Positions 1 through 6,758 of a DNA stretch of 22,327 bases are shown here, in pieces; positions within the stretch are counted from its first letter, which is position 1, and each line of letters starts with the position of its first letter. The stretch lies in contig LJUA01000043.1 in assembly GCA_001303545.1 (NCBI GenBank), positions 1 to 22,327 on the forward strand, written 5' to 3'. Under the pieces are notes generated by a model. It was not told the DNA's origin and did no database searches. It saw nothing but the letters and a program-made list of their open reading frames with translations. The position numbers and the translations under genes were made by a program. The stretch is from Dehalococcoidia bacterium SM23_28_2 (GTDB taxonomy: Bacteria; Chloroflexota; Dehalococcoidia; SM23-28-2).

Positions 1-348
1 GACGTGATCGTGGCCGAGACCAACTTCGGCTGCGGCTCCTCGCGAGAGCACGCGCCGCTGGCCATCAAGGGGGTGGGCGTGAGCTGCGTTGTCGCCAAGA
101 CCTTCGCCCGCATCTTCTATCGGAACGCCATCAACGTCGGCTTGCCCATCCTGGAGTGCCCGGAAGCTGTCGACTGCAGCGAGGCGGGCGACGAGCTGGT
201 GGCGGAGCTGGAGACGGGCACCATCCGCAACGTGACCAGGGGTTGCGAGTTCAAGGCCAAGCCCTACCCCCAGTTCATGCTGGAGCTGATACAGGCGGGC
301 GGGCTGGTGGAGCATACGAAGCGCAGACTGGCCGGCGAGAAACGGTGA
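1..348 (+). CDS. leuD: 3-isopropylmalate dehydratase small subunit (5' partial)
   Basis: LeuD pairs with LeuC to isomerise 2-isopropylmalate to 3-isopropylmalate in leucine synthesis; the same isomerase usually also handles citramalate in the isoleucine route. The visible 115 codons open in frame at base 1 and contain the family signature NFGCGSSREHAP near the start of the visible part, which is the swivel-domain motif of the aconitase small subunit. The C-terminal half (RNAINVGLPILEC, then GCEFKAKPYPQF) is also typical. Full LeuD proteins are about 160-170 residues, so roughly 45-50 N-terminal residues lie upstream of the window. The stop is TGA at 346-348, and the next gene starts 25 bp later on the same strand. 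leuB and cimA follow, which supports LeuD over a generic aconitase small subunit. Confidence 0.93.
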   Translation, partial: DVIVAETNFGCGSSREHAPLAIKGVGVSCVVAKTFARIFYRNAINVGLPILECPEAVDCSEAGDELVAELETGTIRNVTRGCEFKAKPYPQFMLELIQAGGLVEHTKRRLAGEKR

Positions 349-373
349 GCGAGGCCAGCGGGAGCGAACCGCC

Positions 374-868
374 ATGAGCGTATTCAAACAAGCACTCGAC
401 CGGCTGAGGAAAGTGGGGACGAAGGTCGAGGACGAGCTGTACGACTGGGCGGACCAGGAGGAAGAGGAGGAGCCGGTGCGGGGGACGCTGTTCACCTCGC
501 TTCAGGGGTTCCTGACCCTCTGGAAGGCGAGCGAAGCAACGGTGTTCGAGAGGGTGGTGGGGTTGCTGGGCTTCGGCGGCCTGCTCTGGCTTATTGTCGG
601 CGACCTCGGCCTCGGCATCAGACACAGGCTGGTGCGAGGGGCGGCAGCGGCCTTCGCCGCCGTCTGGTTCATCCCGGGGCTGATAGCAGCCGTGGCCACC
701 GTGGTCTACAGCCTGGGGCCGGTGCACTTGAAGCAATGGCGCACTTATCCCGTGTTCCTGGCGTTCGCCGCCGGCGGCCTGATCGCATTCAGGGCTGTGT
801 TCGGGGAAGTAGCCAAAGAGCAAGCGCAAGCTCTCCGACGCGGCCGCCGCCGTGGCAGGGAGGCGTAG
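374..868 (+). CDS. Small membrane protein, unknown function
   Basis: I do not recognise this 164-residue protein. Its N-terminal 50 residues are charged, with an EEEEE run near residue 36. Three hydrophobic segments follow, at about 60-82, 88-114 and 127-144, and the C-terminal tail is Arg-rich (RRGRRRGREA). This looks like an integral inner-membrane protein with a basic cytoplasmic end. The start ATG at 374 is preceded by GGGAG about ten bases upstream. It sits 25 bp after leuD and 101 bp before leuB, so it is probably read through from leuD. Nothing in it suggests an enzyme, and a role in leucine metabolism should not be assumed from position alone. Confidence 0.75.
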   Translation: MSVFKQALDRLRKVGTKVEDELYDWADQEEEEEPVRGTLFTSLQGFLTLWKASEATVFERVVGLLGFGGLLWLIVGDLGLGIRHRLVRGAAAAFAAVWFIPGLIAAVATVVYSLGPVHLKQWRTYPVFLAFAAGGLIAFRAVFGEVAKEQAQALRRGRRRGREA

Positions 869-921
869 TCATGCGCTCTGGCTCGCGGCCGTTGGCGGCG
901 TCGCTCTACAACCGGCCTCTA

Positions 922-930
922 TGCTACACT
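922..930 (+). promoter_or_regulatory. Extended -10 promoter element before leuB
   Basis: TGC directly followed by TACACT (925-930) forms an extended -10. No good -35 is visible 17-18 bp upstream. Predicted initiation near 937 would leave a leader of about 33 nt before the leuB ATG at 970. The box has the same TGC-TAnnnT form seen at other promoters in the window. Confidence 0.45.
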
Positions 931-969
931 TTCCAGCAAAAGGAATGAACCCTCGAAGGGAAGGTGTGA

Positions 970-2025
970 ATGTACAAGATAGCTGTAATCCCCGGCGACG
1001 GAACGGGCGGAGAGGTGGTGCGCGAGGGCCTGAAGGTGCTGGAAGCGGCCGCCCAGGCCTGTGGCTTTCGCTACGACACCACCACCTATGACTTCGGTGG
1101 CGACCGCTACCTGCGGACGGGCGAGACCCTGCCTGACTCTGCCCTCGAGGAGCTGCGGGGCTTCGACGCCATCTACCTGGGCGCCATCGGCCACCCGGAT
1201 GTGCCGCCGGGGCCTCTGGAGGTGGGCATCCTTCTGCGCGCCCGCTTCGGGCTGGATCAGTACATCAACCTTCGTCCGGTGAAGCTCTACCCCAATGTCG
1301 ACTGCCCCCTCAAGGACAAAGGCCCGGAAGACATCGATTTCGTTGTCGTTCGGGAGAACACCGAGGGGCTGTACTCAGGCATGGGCGGCGTCCAGTACAA
1401 GGGAACTCCGCAGGAGGTCTCCACCCAGATCCATTGCACCACCCGTTTCGGCGCCGAGCGAGCGATCCGCTACGCCTTCGAGCTGACCCGCAAGCGTAAC
1501 AAGATGAAGCAGCTCCACCTGGTGGCCAAGACCAACGTCCTGACCTACGTCCACGATACCTGGTGGCGGGCTTTCTGTGAGGTAGGTGACGCTGACTATC
1601 CGGAAATCAGGCGGGAGTACGCCCACGTCGATGCCTGCTGCATGTGGTTCGTCAAGAACCCGGAGTGGTTCGACGTGATCGTGGTGGACAACATGTTCGG
1701 CGATATCATCACCGACCTGGGAGCAATGATCCAGGGGGGCATGGGCGTGGCAGCAGGGGGAAACATCAACCCGCAGGGCGTTTCCATGTTCGAGCCCATC
1801 GGCGGCAGCGCGCCGAAGTACACGGGCCAGAACGTCATCTGCCCCATGGCGGCGATCGCCGCCGCCCAGATGATGCTGGATGTAATCGGGGAGGAGGAGG
1901 CCGCCGACCGCGTCGAGAAGGCGATGATCAAGGCGCTGGGCAGCGGCAAGATCAAGTCGCTGGCCGCCGGCCGGATGGGCATGAGCACATCCGAGGTGGG
2001 CGACCTGGTGGCGTCGCTGGTGTAG
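970..2025 (+). CDS. leuB: 3-isopropylmalate dehydrogenase (IPMDH/ICDH family), NADP-type cofactor residues
   Basis: This 351-residue beta-decarboxylating dehydrogenase oxidises 3-isopropylmalate to the 2-oxoisocaproate precursor. Seen in the sequence: N-terminal IAVIPGDGTGGEVV, the substrate-loop arginines in LLRARFGLDQYINLRP, RENTEGLYSG, the metal-binding VVDNMFGDIITDLGA, and GGSAPKYTGQN at the cofactor site. Classical NAD-dependent LeuB has HGSAPDIAG there. The Lys-Tyr pair here matches Lys344/Tyr345 of E. coli NADP-isocitrate dehydrogenase, so NADP use is inferred. The LeuB name rests on neighbours leuD and cimA and on the lack of the ICDH Ser-Leu-Asn substrate motif. Tartrate or homoisocitrate dehydrogenase is possible but less likely here. 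The start ATG follows GGGAAGG at good spacing. Confidence 0.85.
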   Translation: MYKIAVIPGDGTGGEVVREGLKVLEAAAQACGFRYDTTTYDFGGDRYLRTGETLPDSALEELRGFDAIYLGAIGHPDVPPGPLEVGILLRARFGLDQYINLRPVKLYPNVDCPLKDKGPEDIDFVVVRENTEGLYSGMGGVQYKGTPQEVSTQIHCTTRFGAERAIRYAFELTRKRNKMKQLHLVAKTNVLTYVHDTWWRAFCEVGDADYPEIRREYAHVDACCMWFVKNPEWFDVIVVDNMFGDIITDLGAMIQGGMGVAAGGNINPQGVSMFEPIGGSAPKYTGQNVICPMAAIAAAQMMLDVIGEEEAADRVEKAMIKALGSGKIKSLAAGRMGMSTSEVGDLVASLV

Positions 2026-2067
2026 AGGGCAGAAACGGGCGGCGGAAGCGGCTGGAGGTGAGCGAAG

Positions 2068-3657
2068 ATGACGCGTGTAGAGCTATACGACACCACTCTT
2101 CGTGACGGCACGCAGATGGAGGGCATCTCGCTGTCCGTGGAGGACAAGCTGAAGATCGCCCGCAAGCTGGACGAGCTGGGCGTGCACTACGTCGAGGGGG
2201 GCTGGCCGGGCTCTAACCCCAAGGACGCCGAGTTCTTCGTGCGGGCCCGCTCGCTCAAGCTCTCCCATGCTAAGATGGCCGCCTTCGGCTCCACCCGTCG
2301 CGCCGACGGCAAGGCGGACAAGGACCCCAACATCCGCGCCCTGGTCGACGCCCGCACGCCGGTCGTAACCCTGGTGGGCAAGGCCAGCGACATGCAGGTG
2401 CGCGAGATCCTGGAGACTACCCTGGATGAGAACCTGGAGATGCTCTCCGACTCCATCCGCTACCTGAAGTCGCACGGTCTCACCGTCTTCCTGGACGCCG
2501 AGCACTACTTCGACGGCTTCTACTCCGACCGCCGCTACTCCATCCGCTGCCTCCAGGCGGCGGCCGACGCCGGCGCGGACTGCATCATCCTCTGCGACAC
2601 CAACGGCGGCACCACCACGTCGCGTTTGAAGGAGCCGATCAAGGCGGCGATGAAGGCCGTCGATACACCCCTGGGCATCCACGCCCACAATGCCTCCGAC
2701 CTGGCGGTGGCCAACAGCCTGGCAGCCGTCGAGATGGGGGTAGCCCAGGTACAGGGCTGCATCAACGGCTACGGCGACGGCTGTGGCAACGCCGACATGA
2801 TCAGCATCATCGCCAACCTCAAGCTGAAGATGGGCATCGACTGCGTCAGCAATGAGCAACTGGCCAAGCTCACGGAGGTCTCCCGCTACGTCAGCGAGGT
2901 TGCCAACCTGCCCCCGAGTCCTCGCCAGCCGTACGTCGGCACGGCCGCCTTCGCCCACAAGGCGGGCCTGCACGTGGCCGCCCTCATCAAGCACGAGCAG
3001 TCCTACCAGCACATTGATCCCGTTCTGGTGGGCAACGACCCCCGCATACTGGTGTCGGAGCTGTCCGGCCAGCGCAACATCCAGGCCAAGCTCAAGGAGC
3101 AAGGAGTCGACATCCCCTTGAACAGGGAAGACGCGCGCCACCTCCTGGACGTGGTCAAGCTGATGGAGAGCCGCGGCTATCAGTACGAGGGGGCGGAAGC
3201 CTCGTTTGAGCTCCTGGCCAGGCGCAGTCGGCCGGGATACCAGGCCCCCTTTGAGCTGGACGACTTCATGGTGGTAGAGCGTCGCCATCCCCGGCCCGGC
3301 GAGGAAGATGAGCGGGAGATGCTATCGGAGGCGATGGTGAAGGTGCGAGTGGGCGACGAGAGCATCCATACCGCCGCCGAAGGCAACGGGCCGGTGAATG
3401 CCCTGGACACCGCTGTCCGCAAGGCGCTGGTTCAGTTCTATCCCACACTGGAGGCGATCAAGCTGGTGGACTACAAGGTGCGCATCATCGATAGCGCCGG
3501 CGGCACCGCCGCCTACGTGCGGGTGCTCATCGAGTCCACCGACGGCGAGCGTGTCTGGACGACGGTGGGATCCTCCACAGACATCATAGAGGCCTCCTGG
3601 CTGGCCCTGGCGGACAGCCTGGAGTGGTGGCTGGTGAGGCGGAAAGCAACCCTCTAG
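2068..3657 (+). CDS. cimA: (R)-citramalate synthase
   Basis: CimA condenses pyruvate and acetyl-CoA to citramalate, the threonine-independent entry to isoleucine. The 529-residue length, the opening VELYDTTLRDGTQMEG and VEGGWPGSNPKD match the long CimA subfamily rather than LeuA. Residues 1 to about 290 form the HMGL-like TIM barrel, with metal ligands at His205/His207 (HAH). About 290-390 is the linker (PRQPYVGTAAFAHKAGLH), and about 400-520 is the LeuA-type allosteric domain, which normally senses the end product. Two signature positions differ from the usual family pattern: HxHND reads HAHNA, and GERCGN reads GDGCGN. The start is set by a strong GGAGG (2054-2058) before ATG 2068. It lies 42 bp after leuB and is probably co-transcribed with it. 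Confidence 0.9.
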   Translation: MTRVELYDTTLRDGTQMEGISLSVEDKLKIARKLDELGVHYVEGGWPGSNPKDAEFFVRARSLKLSHAKMAAFGSTRRADGKADKDPNIRALVDARTPVVTLVGKASDMQVREILETTLDENLEMLSDSIRYLKSHGLTVFLDAEHYFDGFYSDRRYSIRCLQAAADAGADCIILCDTNGGTTTSRLKEPIKAAMKAVDTPLGIHAHNASDLAVANSLAAVEMGVAQVQGCINGYGDGCGNADMISIIANLKLKMGIDCVSNEQLAKLTEVSRYVSEVANLPPSPRQPYVGTAAFAHKAGLHVAALIKHEQSYQHIDPVLVGNDPRILVSELSGQRNIQAKLKEQGVDIPLNREDARHLLDVVKLMESRGYQYEGAEASFELLARRSRPGYQAPFELDDFMVVERRHPRPGEEDEREMLSEAMVKVRVGDESIHTAAEGNGPVNALDTAVRKALVQFYPTLEAIKLVDYKVRIIDSAGGTAAYVRVLIESTDGERVWTTVGSSTDIIEASWLALADSLEWWLVRRKATL

Positions 3658-3671
3658 GCTGACGGAAAGAA

Positions 3672-3705
3672 AGAGGCCGGCCTGTCTCCCTACAGACCAG
3701 CCTCT
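3672..3705. terminator. Hairpin between convergent genes (probable bidirectional terminator)
   Basis: The 14-nt arms AGAGGCCGGCCTGT and ACAGACCAGCCTCT pair with two C-A mismatches around a six-base CTCCCT loop. The hairpin lies 14 bp after the cimA stop and 27 bp beyond the stop of the opposing PDZ gene. On the minus strand it is followed by a T-rich TTCTTTC tract; the plus-strand tract is weak. Confidence 0.55.
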
Positions 3706-3732
3706 CTCAGGGGAGGTGCTCTCTGGTAGACG

Positions 3733-4689
3733 TCAATACTCTTGGCTATCCTCTTCCCACGGCCAGAAACCGTTGCCGGGTAGCGTAGGGGGAAGCAGCC
3801 GTTCGGGGCCGCATTCGGGCCCCAGGCAAAAGTGCCACTCAGGCGACAGGCCAGACCCTCGCTCCTTGAGTGGGGGAATGTCCAACCGGGGGATCTCCGG
3901 CGGCATGAGACGCTCGCCGATGTCGTAGCCCAGGCGGCCGAACATGCCGAGCAGTTGAAAGAGCCCGCCCGATAGAACCAGCCGCGCCTCCTTGCTGTCA
4001 CCAACGGTCACCACTACCACCGGATCGCCTTCCTCTGGGCGCTGAGCCATTATCGTATCGTCGGTGATGGTGAAGGTGCGCTCGCCGCCATCGTTGCCGG
4101 TCACCGTCAGCTCATCGTCGCCGATGCTCTCCACCTCGCCGGCCACCACCTCGATGACCACCGTGTTGCCCTCATCGTCCTTAACCGTGAACTGACCGCC
4201 CAGGATGTCGGCGAACTCCAGCTCGCCCAACTCGGCGAAGGGCCCTCCACGTTCCGGCGACGGCAAGGGCTCCGGCCCGGCGCCCAGGGTGACCCGGAGC
4301 GCCATCTCCTCGTCATCTCGCAGAAGTGTCAGGGTGACCTCGTCGCCGGGCTCCCTGTCCTTGATGTCGGTTACGAGGTCTCTAATGGTTCGCACGTCCT
4401 TGTCCTCGACGGCCTTGATGATGTCGCCGCGCTTGATCCCCGCCTTGTGAGCAGGGCTATCGGCGAAGACCTGCTGCACGATAACGCCTTCATCGCCGAA
4501 CCTGCTGACCATCACCCCCAGCCAGGCGCCCTCCTCGTTCGCTTCGACGAGGGCCTGAGCAGAAGGAGGCGAGTGCTCCACATCACCGCTGCCGGTCGGC
4601 ATCAGGACAGCCACGGCGACACCTGTCCCCAGGGCGATGCCGAACACAAGTCCGGCTATCAGCACCTTAAGCCATCGACTCACTGTCAT
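3733..4689 (-). CDS. Membrane-anchored PDZ-domain protein
   Basis: This 318-residue protein begins with an uncleaved-looking signal anchor or signal peptide (about residues 6-30, hydrophobic, no lipobox). A single PDZ domain follows at about 56-136: WLGVMVSRF, VFADSPAHKAGIKRGDII, then VTLTLLRDDEEMALRVTLG. Such domains bind C-terminal or unfolded peptides outside the membrane. There is no HtrA protease domain or catalytic Ser. Residues about 165-245 form a beta-rich, Val/Glu/Asp-rich segment (EVESIGDDELTVTGNDGG) resembling DUF5666-type OB repeats. The C-terminus is Pro-rich with two cysteines (CLGPEC) and ends in WPWEEDSQEY. I chose ATG 4689 because GAGGGGG lies five bases upstream; GTG 4692 is in frame but too close to it. 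It converges with cimA. Confidence 0.8.
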   Translation of the reverse strand: MTVSRWLKVLIAGLVFGIALGTGVAVAVLMPTGSGDVEHSPPSAQALVEANEEGAWLGVMVSRFGDEGVIVQQVFADSPAHKAGIKRGDIIKAVEDKDVRTIRDLVTDIKDREPGDEVTLTLLRDDEEMALRVTLGAGPEPLPSPERGGPFAELGELEFADILGGQFTVKDDEGNTVVIEVVAGEVESIGDDELTVTGNDGGERTFTITDDTIMAQRPEEGDPVVVVTVGDSKEARLVLSGGLFQLLGMFGRLGYDIGERLMPPEIPRLDIPPLKERGSGLSPEWHFCLGPECGPERLLPPTLPGNGFWPWEEDSQEY

Positions 4690-4698
4690 CACTTCCCC

Positions 4699-4712
4699 CT
4701 CGTGCTCACGAG
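4699..4712. repeat. 14-bp palindrome beside the PDZ gene ribosome binding site
   Basis: CTCGTG-CT-CACGAG is a perfect dyad with 6-bp arms. Its edge touches the minus-strand Shine-Dalgarno GAGGGGG, so it could be an operator or a hairpin that partly hides the ribosome site. It may also be chance. Confidence 0.35.
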
Positions 4713-4825
4713 CGTTGAATCGATCACTTCTGTCCTCAATAACGTTTTAAGCCTGAACTCCGTTTCGGGGCAAGACCACTTTCACAAAATTTTCGGCCAC
4801 TTGACAATAAGTGCCCTCCTGCGGC

Positions 4826-4854
4826 TTGCCAGAGCAGTAGTGCTCTGCTATACT
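4826..4854 (+). promoter_or_regulatory. Promoter with internal dyad before the zinc-ribbon gene
   Basis: The -35 is TTGCCA (4826-4831), the spacer is 17 bp, and the -10 is TATACT (4849-4854) preceded by TGC. The spacer is almost wholly filled by a perfect inverted repeat, CAGAGCA-GTAG-TGCTCTG (4830-4847), where a repressor could block RNA polymerase. Confidence 0.6.
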
Positions 4855-4887
4855 GCCTGGCGATTACGTTCGGTTGGGAGGGCTCTC

Positions 4888-5103
4888 GTGGTAGTGGTGA
4901 ACAGTTTCCCCAAGTGTCAAAAGTGCCAAACCGGCGATCTGGTTCCTCTATCTGATTTTGGGAGCCAGGGTGCACCCATCTATTACAAGGCATGGGCATG
5001 CACTAACCCCACCTGCGGGTTCAACATCAAGATCCGGAACGGCGACCTGTACATCGACGAGCCGATCAGCGACGGGGCTCTTCATACGCCCCGCCTTCGC
5101 TAA
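4888..5103 (+). CDS. Small zinc-ribbon protein
   Basis: This 71-residue protein has two Cys pairs, KCQKC near residue 10 and ACTNPTC near residue 41, spaced as in a four-cysteine zinc ribbon, followed by a short beta-rich stretch (FNIKIRNGDLYIDEP). The family function is unknown; such mini-proteins often bind nucleic acid or partner proteins. The start is GTG 4888, fixed by a very good GGGAGGG (4876-4882) five bases upstream and by the promoter just before it. Upstream in-frame codons would lie in or before the promoter. The dyad in the promoter suggests it is switched by a regulator. It stands alone between the divergent PDZ gene and tRNA-Pro. Confidence 0.7.
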   Translation: MVVVNSFPKCQKCQTGDLVPLSDFGSQGAPIYYKAWACTNPTCGFNIKIRNGDLYIDEPISDGALHTPRLR

Positions 5104-5262
5104 GCAGCCACCGCTCGTTTTCTTGCGTTCCCCAAAAAGGGATTTGAAGGCCTGGCAAGCCCTTCTGGCTTTCTTTCCTGCCGCCGATCTTTCCTCGGAC
5201 CCTTCCTGCGACAGGTATCATCTTCCTCAGCTCCGCGCCACCATCGACGAGCGCTCCGCACC

Positions 5263-5291
5263 TCGACACCCTGAGCGGCATTTGCTAGAAT
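5263..5291 (+). promoter_or_regulatory. Promoter of tRNA-Pro
   Basis: The -35 is TCGACA (5263-5268), the spacer is exactly 17 bp, and the -10 is TAGAAT (5286-5291) with TGC immediately before it. Predicted initiation near 5298 gives a leader of about 31 nt before the mature tRNA. Confidence 0.6.
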
Positions 5292-5328
5292 GAGACGCCA
5301 CCGGTTTGATGGGCTGGAGGAGGACTAG

Positions 5329-5406
5329 CGGGGTGTAGCTCAGTCAGGCTAGAGCGCACGGTTCGGGACCGTGAGGCCGGCAGTTCGAATCTGCCCACCC
5401 CGACCA
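5329..5406 (+). tRNA. tRNA-Pro (anticodon CGG)
   Basis: All arms are readable. The acceptor CGGGGTG (5329-5335) pairs fully with CACCCCG (5396-5402). The anticodon stem CACGG/CCGTG encloses the loop TTCGGGA, giving anticodon CGG. The T-arm carries GTTCGAAT. The discriminator is A, and CCA is encoded (5404-5406). The C1-G72 pair and A73 are bacterial tRNA-Pro identity elements. The 78-nt length including CCA is normal. Confidence 0.96.
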
Positions 5407-5793
5407 ATTGGCAGAAGGGTGAACCGGTGCGGCCGCAAGTGTCCCTGAAATCCTCCCCTGGCTGACGATCGTATCTCCTCAGGATGAGCTGATCTTCCAG
5501 CGAGCCTTAGGAAGCCGCACAGTCGGCGGCTCACGGTTCTTTGCCGAGATCGGTTAACTATCTCAGGAGATGAGCGTTCTTAGGTAAGCCAACTGACTAC
5601 CCTTCGAGGGAAGTTTAGTTAACTTTAGAGGCTTTCTTGAAGAATGGCGTAACGTCAGACTTGTCCTGACGTCTTTAAAGGATGTGTGCGACGGCAGTGG
5701 TCACTGATTCTCTCCGAGACGCTGTCAGGGCAGACTTGCAAAAGACTGCACAAACCTATAAAATGCGCGGCACTGTGGGGTGATTTGACGAAA
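5407..5793. other. Intergenic region, no gene seen
   Basis: No convincing coding region is visible in these 387 bp. It is less GC-rich than the surroundings, especially 5550-5680. One tidy small hairpin lies at 5652-5672 (ACGTCAG, 7-nt loop, CTGACGT, followed by CTTT), possibly a weak terminator. A promoter for the TPR gene lies at its right end. I see no clear terminator directly after the tRNA. Confidence 0.5.
5736..5764 (+). promoter_or_regulatory. Promoter of the TPR gene
   Basis: TTGCAA (5736-5741), then 17 bp, then TAAAAT (5759-5764) inside TATAAAAT. Predicted initiation near 5771 lies downstream of the upstream in-frame GTG 5686. This supports ATG 5794 as the true start. Confidence 0.5.
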
Positions 5794-6615
5794 ATGGTGT
5801 TTGCAGCGGATGAGAGGACGAGGCTTTTTCGACGGCAGCGGACCCAGCAGGCCATCCAGCTGGCCATGCAGGGCCAGTGGCAGGAAGCCGCGGCCGTCAA
5901 CCGAGCGATCATCGCTGTCTTCCCCAACGACGTAGATGCCTACAATCGATTAGGGAAGGCACTGACCCAGATTGGCCGCTACTCAGAAGCGCGAGAAGCT
6001 TACGGCAAGGCCCTGGAGCTTGACCCTCTCAACTCCATCGCCCAGAAGAACCTCTCGCGCCTGGCAACTCTGGGTGAGGAGGCATCTGTCCAAGCGGAGG
6101 GAGGCAAGAAGCTCTCTCCCCAGATGTTCATTTCAGAGATGGGCAAGACTGGCACAACTGTTCTCGCGCGGCCGGCATCCCAAGCTACCGCCCGCATGAC
6201 AGCAGGGGACGAGGTCCTTCTCCGTCGTCAGAATAACACCTTGGTGGTGGAGAGCAGCCATGGGGAATACCTGGGAGAGATAGAGCCTAAGCTGGGCAGG
6301 CGCCTGATGAAGCTGATGGAAGGGGGCAACCAGTACGCGGCGGCGATCGCCCACCTCAATGGAGAGGATGTCCGAGTGATCATCAAGGAGACCTTCCAGG
6401 ACCCCAGCCAGGCAGGTAAGCTCTCCTTCCCGCCCATGGCCGGGGAGGCCTTCCGCCCCTACACCAAGGAGGGCCTCGTGCGCCACGATGCGGAAGAGGA
6501 AGAGGAGAGCTTCGACGAGGGAGAGGACTCGGAAGACTGGGACAGCCGTAGCAAGGATGCGGAGGCCGATATCACCCTCTACGAGTTCGCCGGCGATGAG
6601 GAGGAGGAAGGGTAG
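5794..6615 (+). CDS. TPR protein with acidic C-terminal tail
   Basis: This 273-residue soluble protein has three parts. Residues about 15-90 hold two tetratricopeptide repeats (AIQLAMQGQWQEAAAVNRAI and RLGKALTQIGRYSEAREAYG), a protein-binding scaffold. Residues about 125-205 are a compact alpha/beta segment whose core GEYLGEIEPKLGRRLMKLME resembles a HIRAN-like fold; that resemblance is my inference and is weak. Residues about 228-273 are extremely acidic (EEEEESFDEGEDSEDW, ending DEEEEG). No membrane segment or signal peptide is seen. The exact function is unknown; a chaperone-like or nucleic-acid-associated adaptor would fit. ATG 5794 was chosen because the promoter excludes the longer GTG start at 5686. 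It is monocistronic: promoter before, strong terminator after. Confidence 0.8.
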   Translation: MVFAADERTRLFRRQRTQQAIQLAMQGQWQEAAAVNRAIIAVFPNDVDAYNRLGKALTQIGRYSEAREAYGKALELDPLNSIAQKNLSRLATLGEEASVQAEGGKKLSPQMFISEMGKTGTTVLARPASQATARMTAGDEVLLRRQNNTLVVESSHGEYLGEIEPKLGRRLMKLMEGGNQYAAAIAHLNGEDVRVIIKETFQDPSQAGKLSFPPMAGEAFRPYTKEGLVRHDAEEEEESFDEGEDSEDWDSRSKDAEADITLYEFAGDEEEEG

Positions 6616-6645
6616 GCGGAGCGAAGCTGACGAAGTAGCTCCGGC

Positions 6646-6682
6646 GGCCGAGGCAGACGGAAGAGAAGCCTCGGCCTTTTCT
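6646..6682 (+). terminator. Rho-independent terminator of the TPR gene
   Basis: A perfect 9-bp stem, GGCCGAGGC (6646-6654) with GCCTCGGCC (6668-6676), encloses a 13-nt loop and is followed at once by TTTTCTT. It is 31 bp after the stop. Confidence 0.88.
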
Positions 6683-6711
6683 TGCCCCTGCCAAGCTGGC
6701 TTTGCTATCAT
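6682..6711 (+). promoter_or_regulatory. Promoter of the ABC transporter operon
   Basis: TTGCCC (6682-6687), 18-bp spacer, TATCAT (6706-6711) preceded by TGC. The -35 overlaps the tail of the preceding terminator. Predicted initiation is near 6718. Confidence 0.5.
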
Positions 6712-6758
6712 CGCCTGTGCCTGCCAGGGAAGAGGTGGCTGTTCTCTCATTCTCACCC

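Noticed and set aside
4801..4806. TTGACA as the -35 of the zinc-ribbon promoter
   Set aside because: It lies 42 bp from TATACT; TTGCCA at 4826 gives the proper 17-bp spacing.
4447..4887. Long upstream extension of the zinc-ribbon ORF
   Set aside because: It is antisense to the PDZ gene and crosses the promoter; GTG 4888 has a near-perfect ribosome site.
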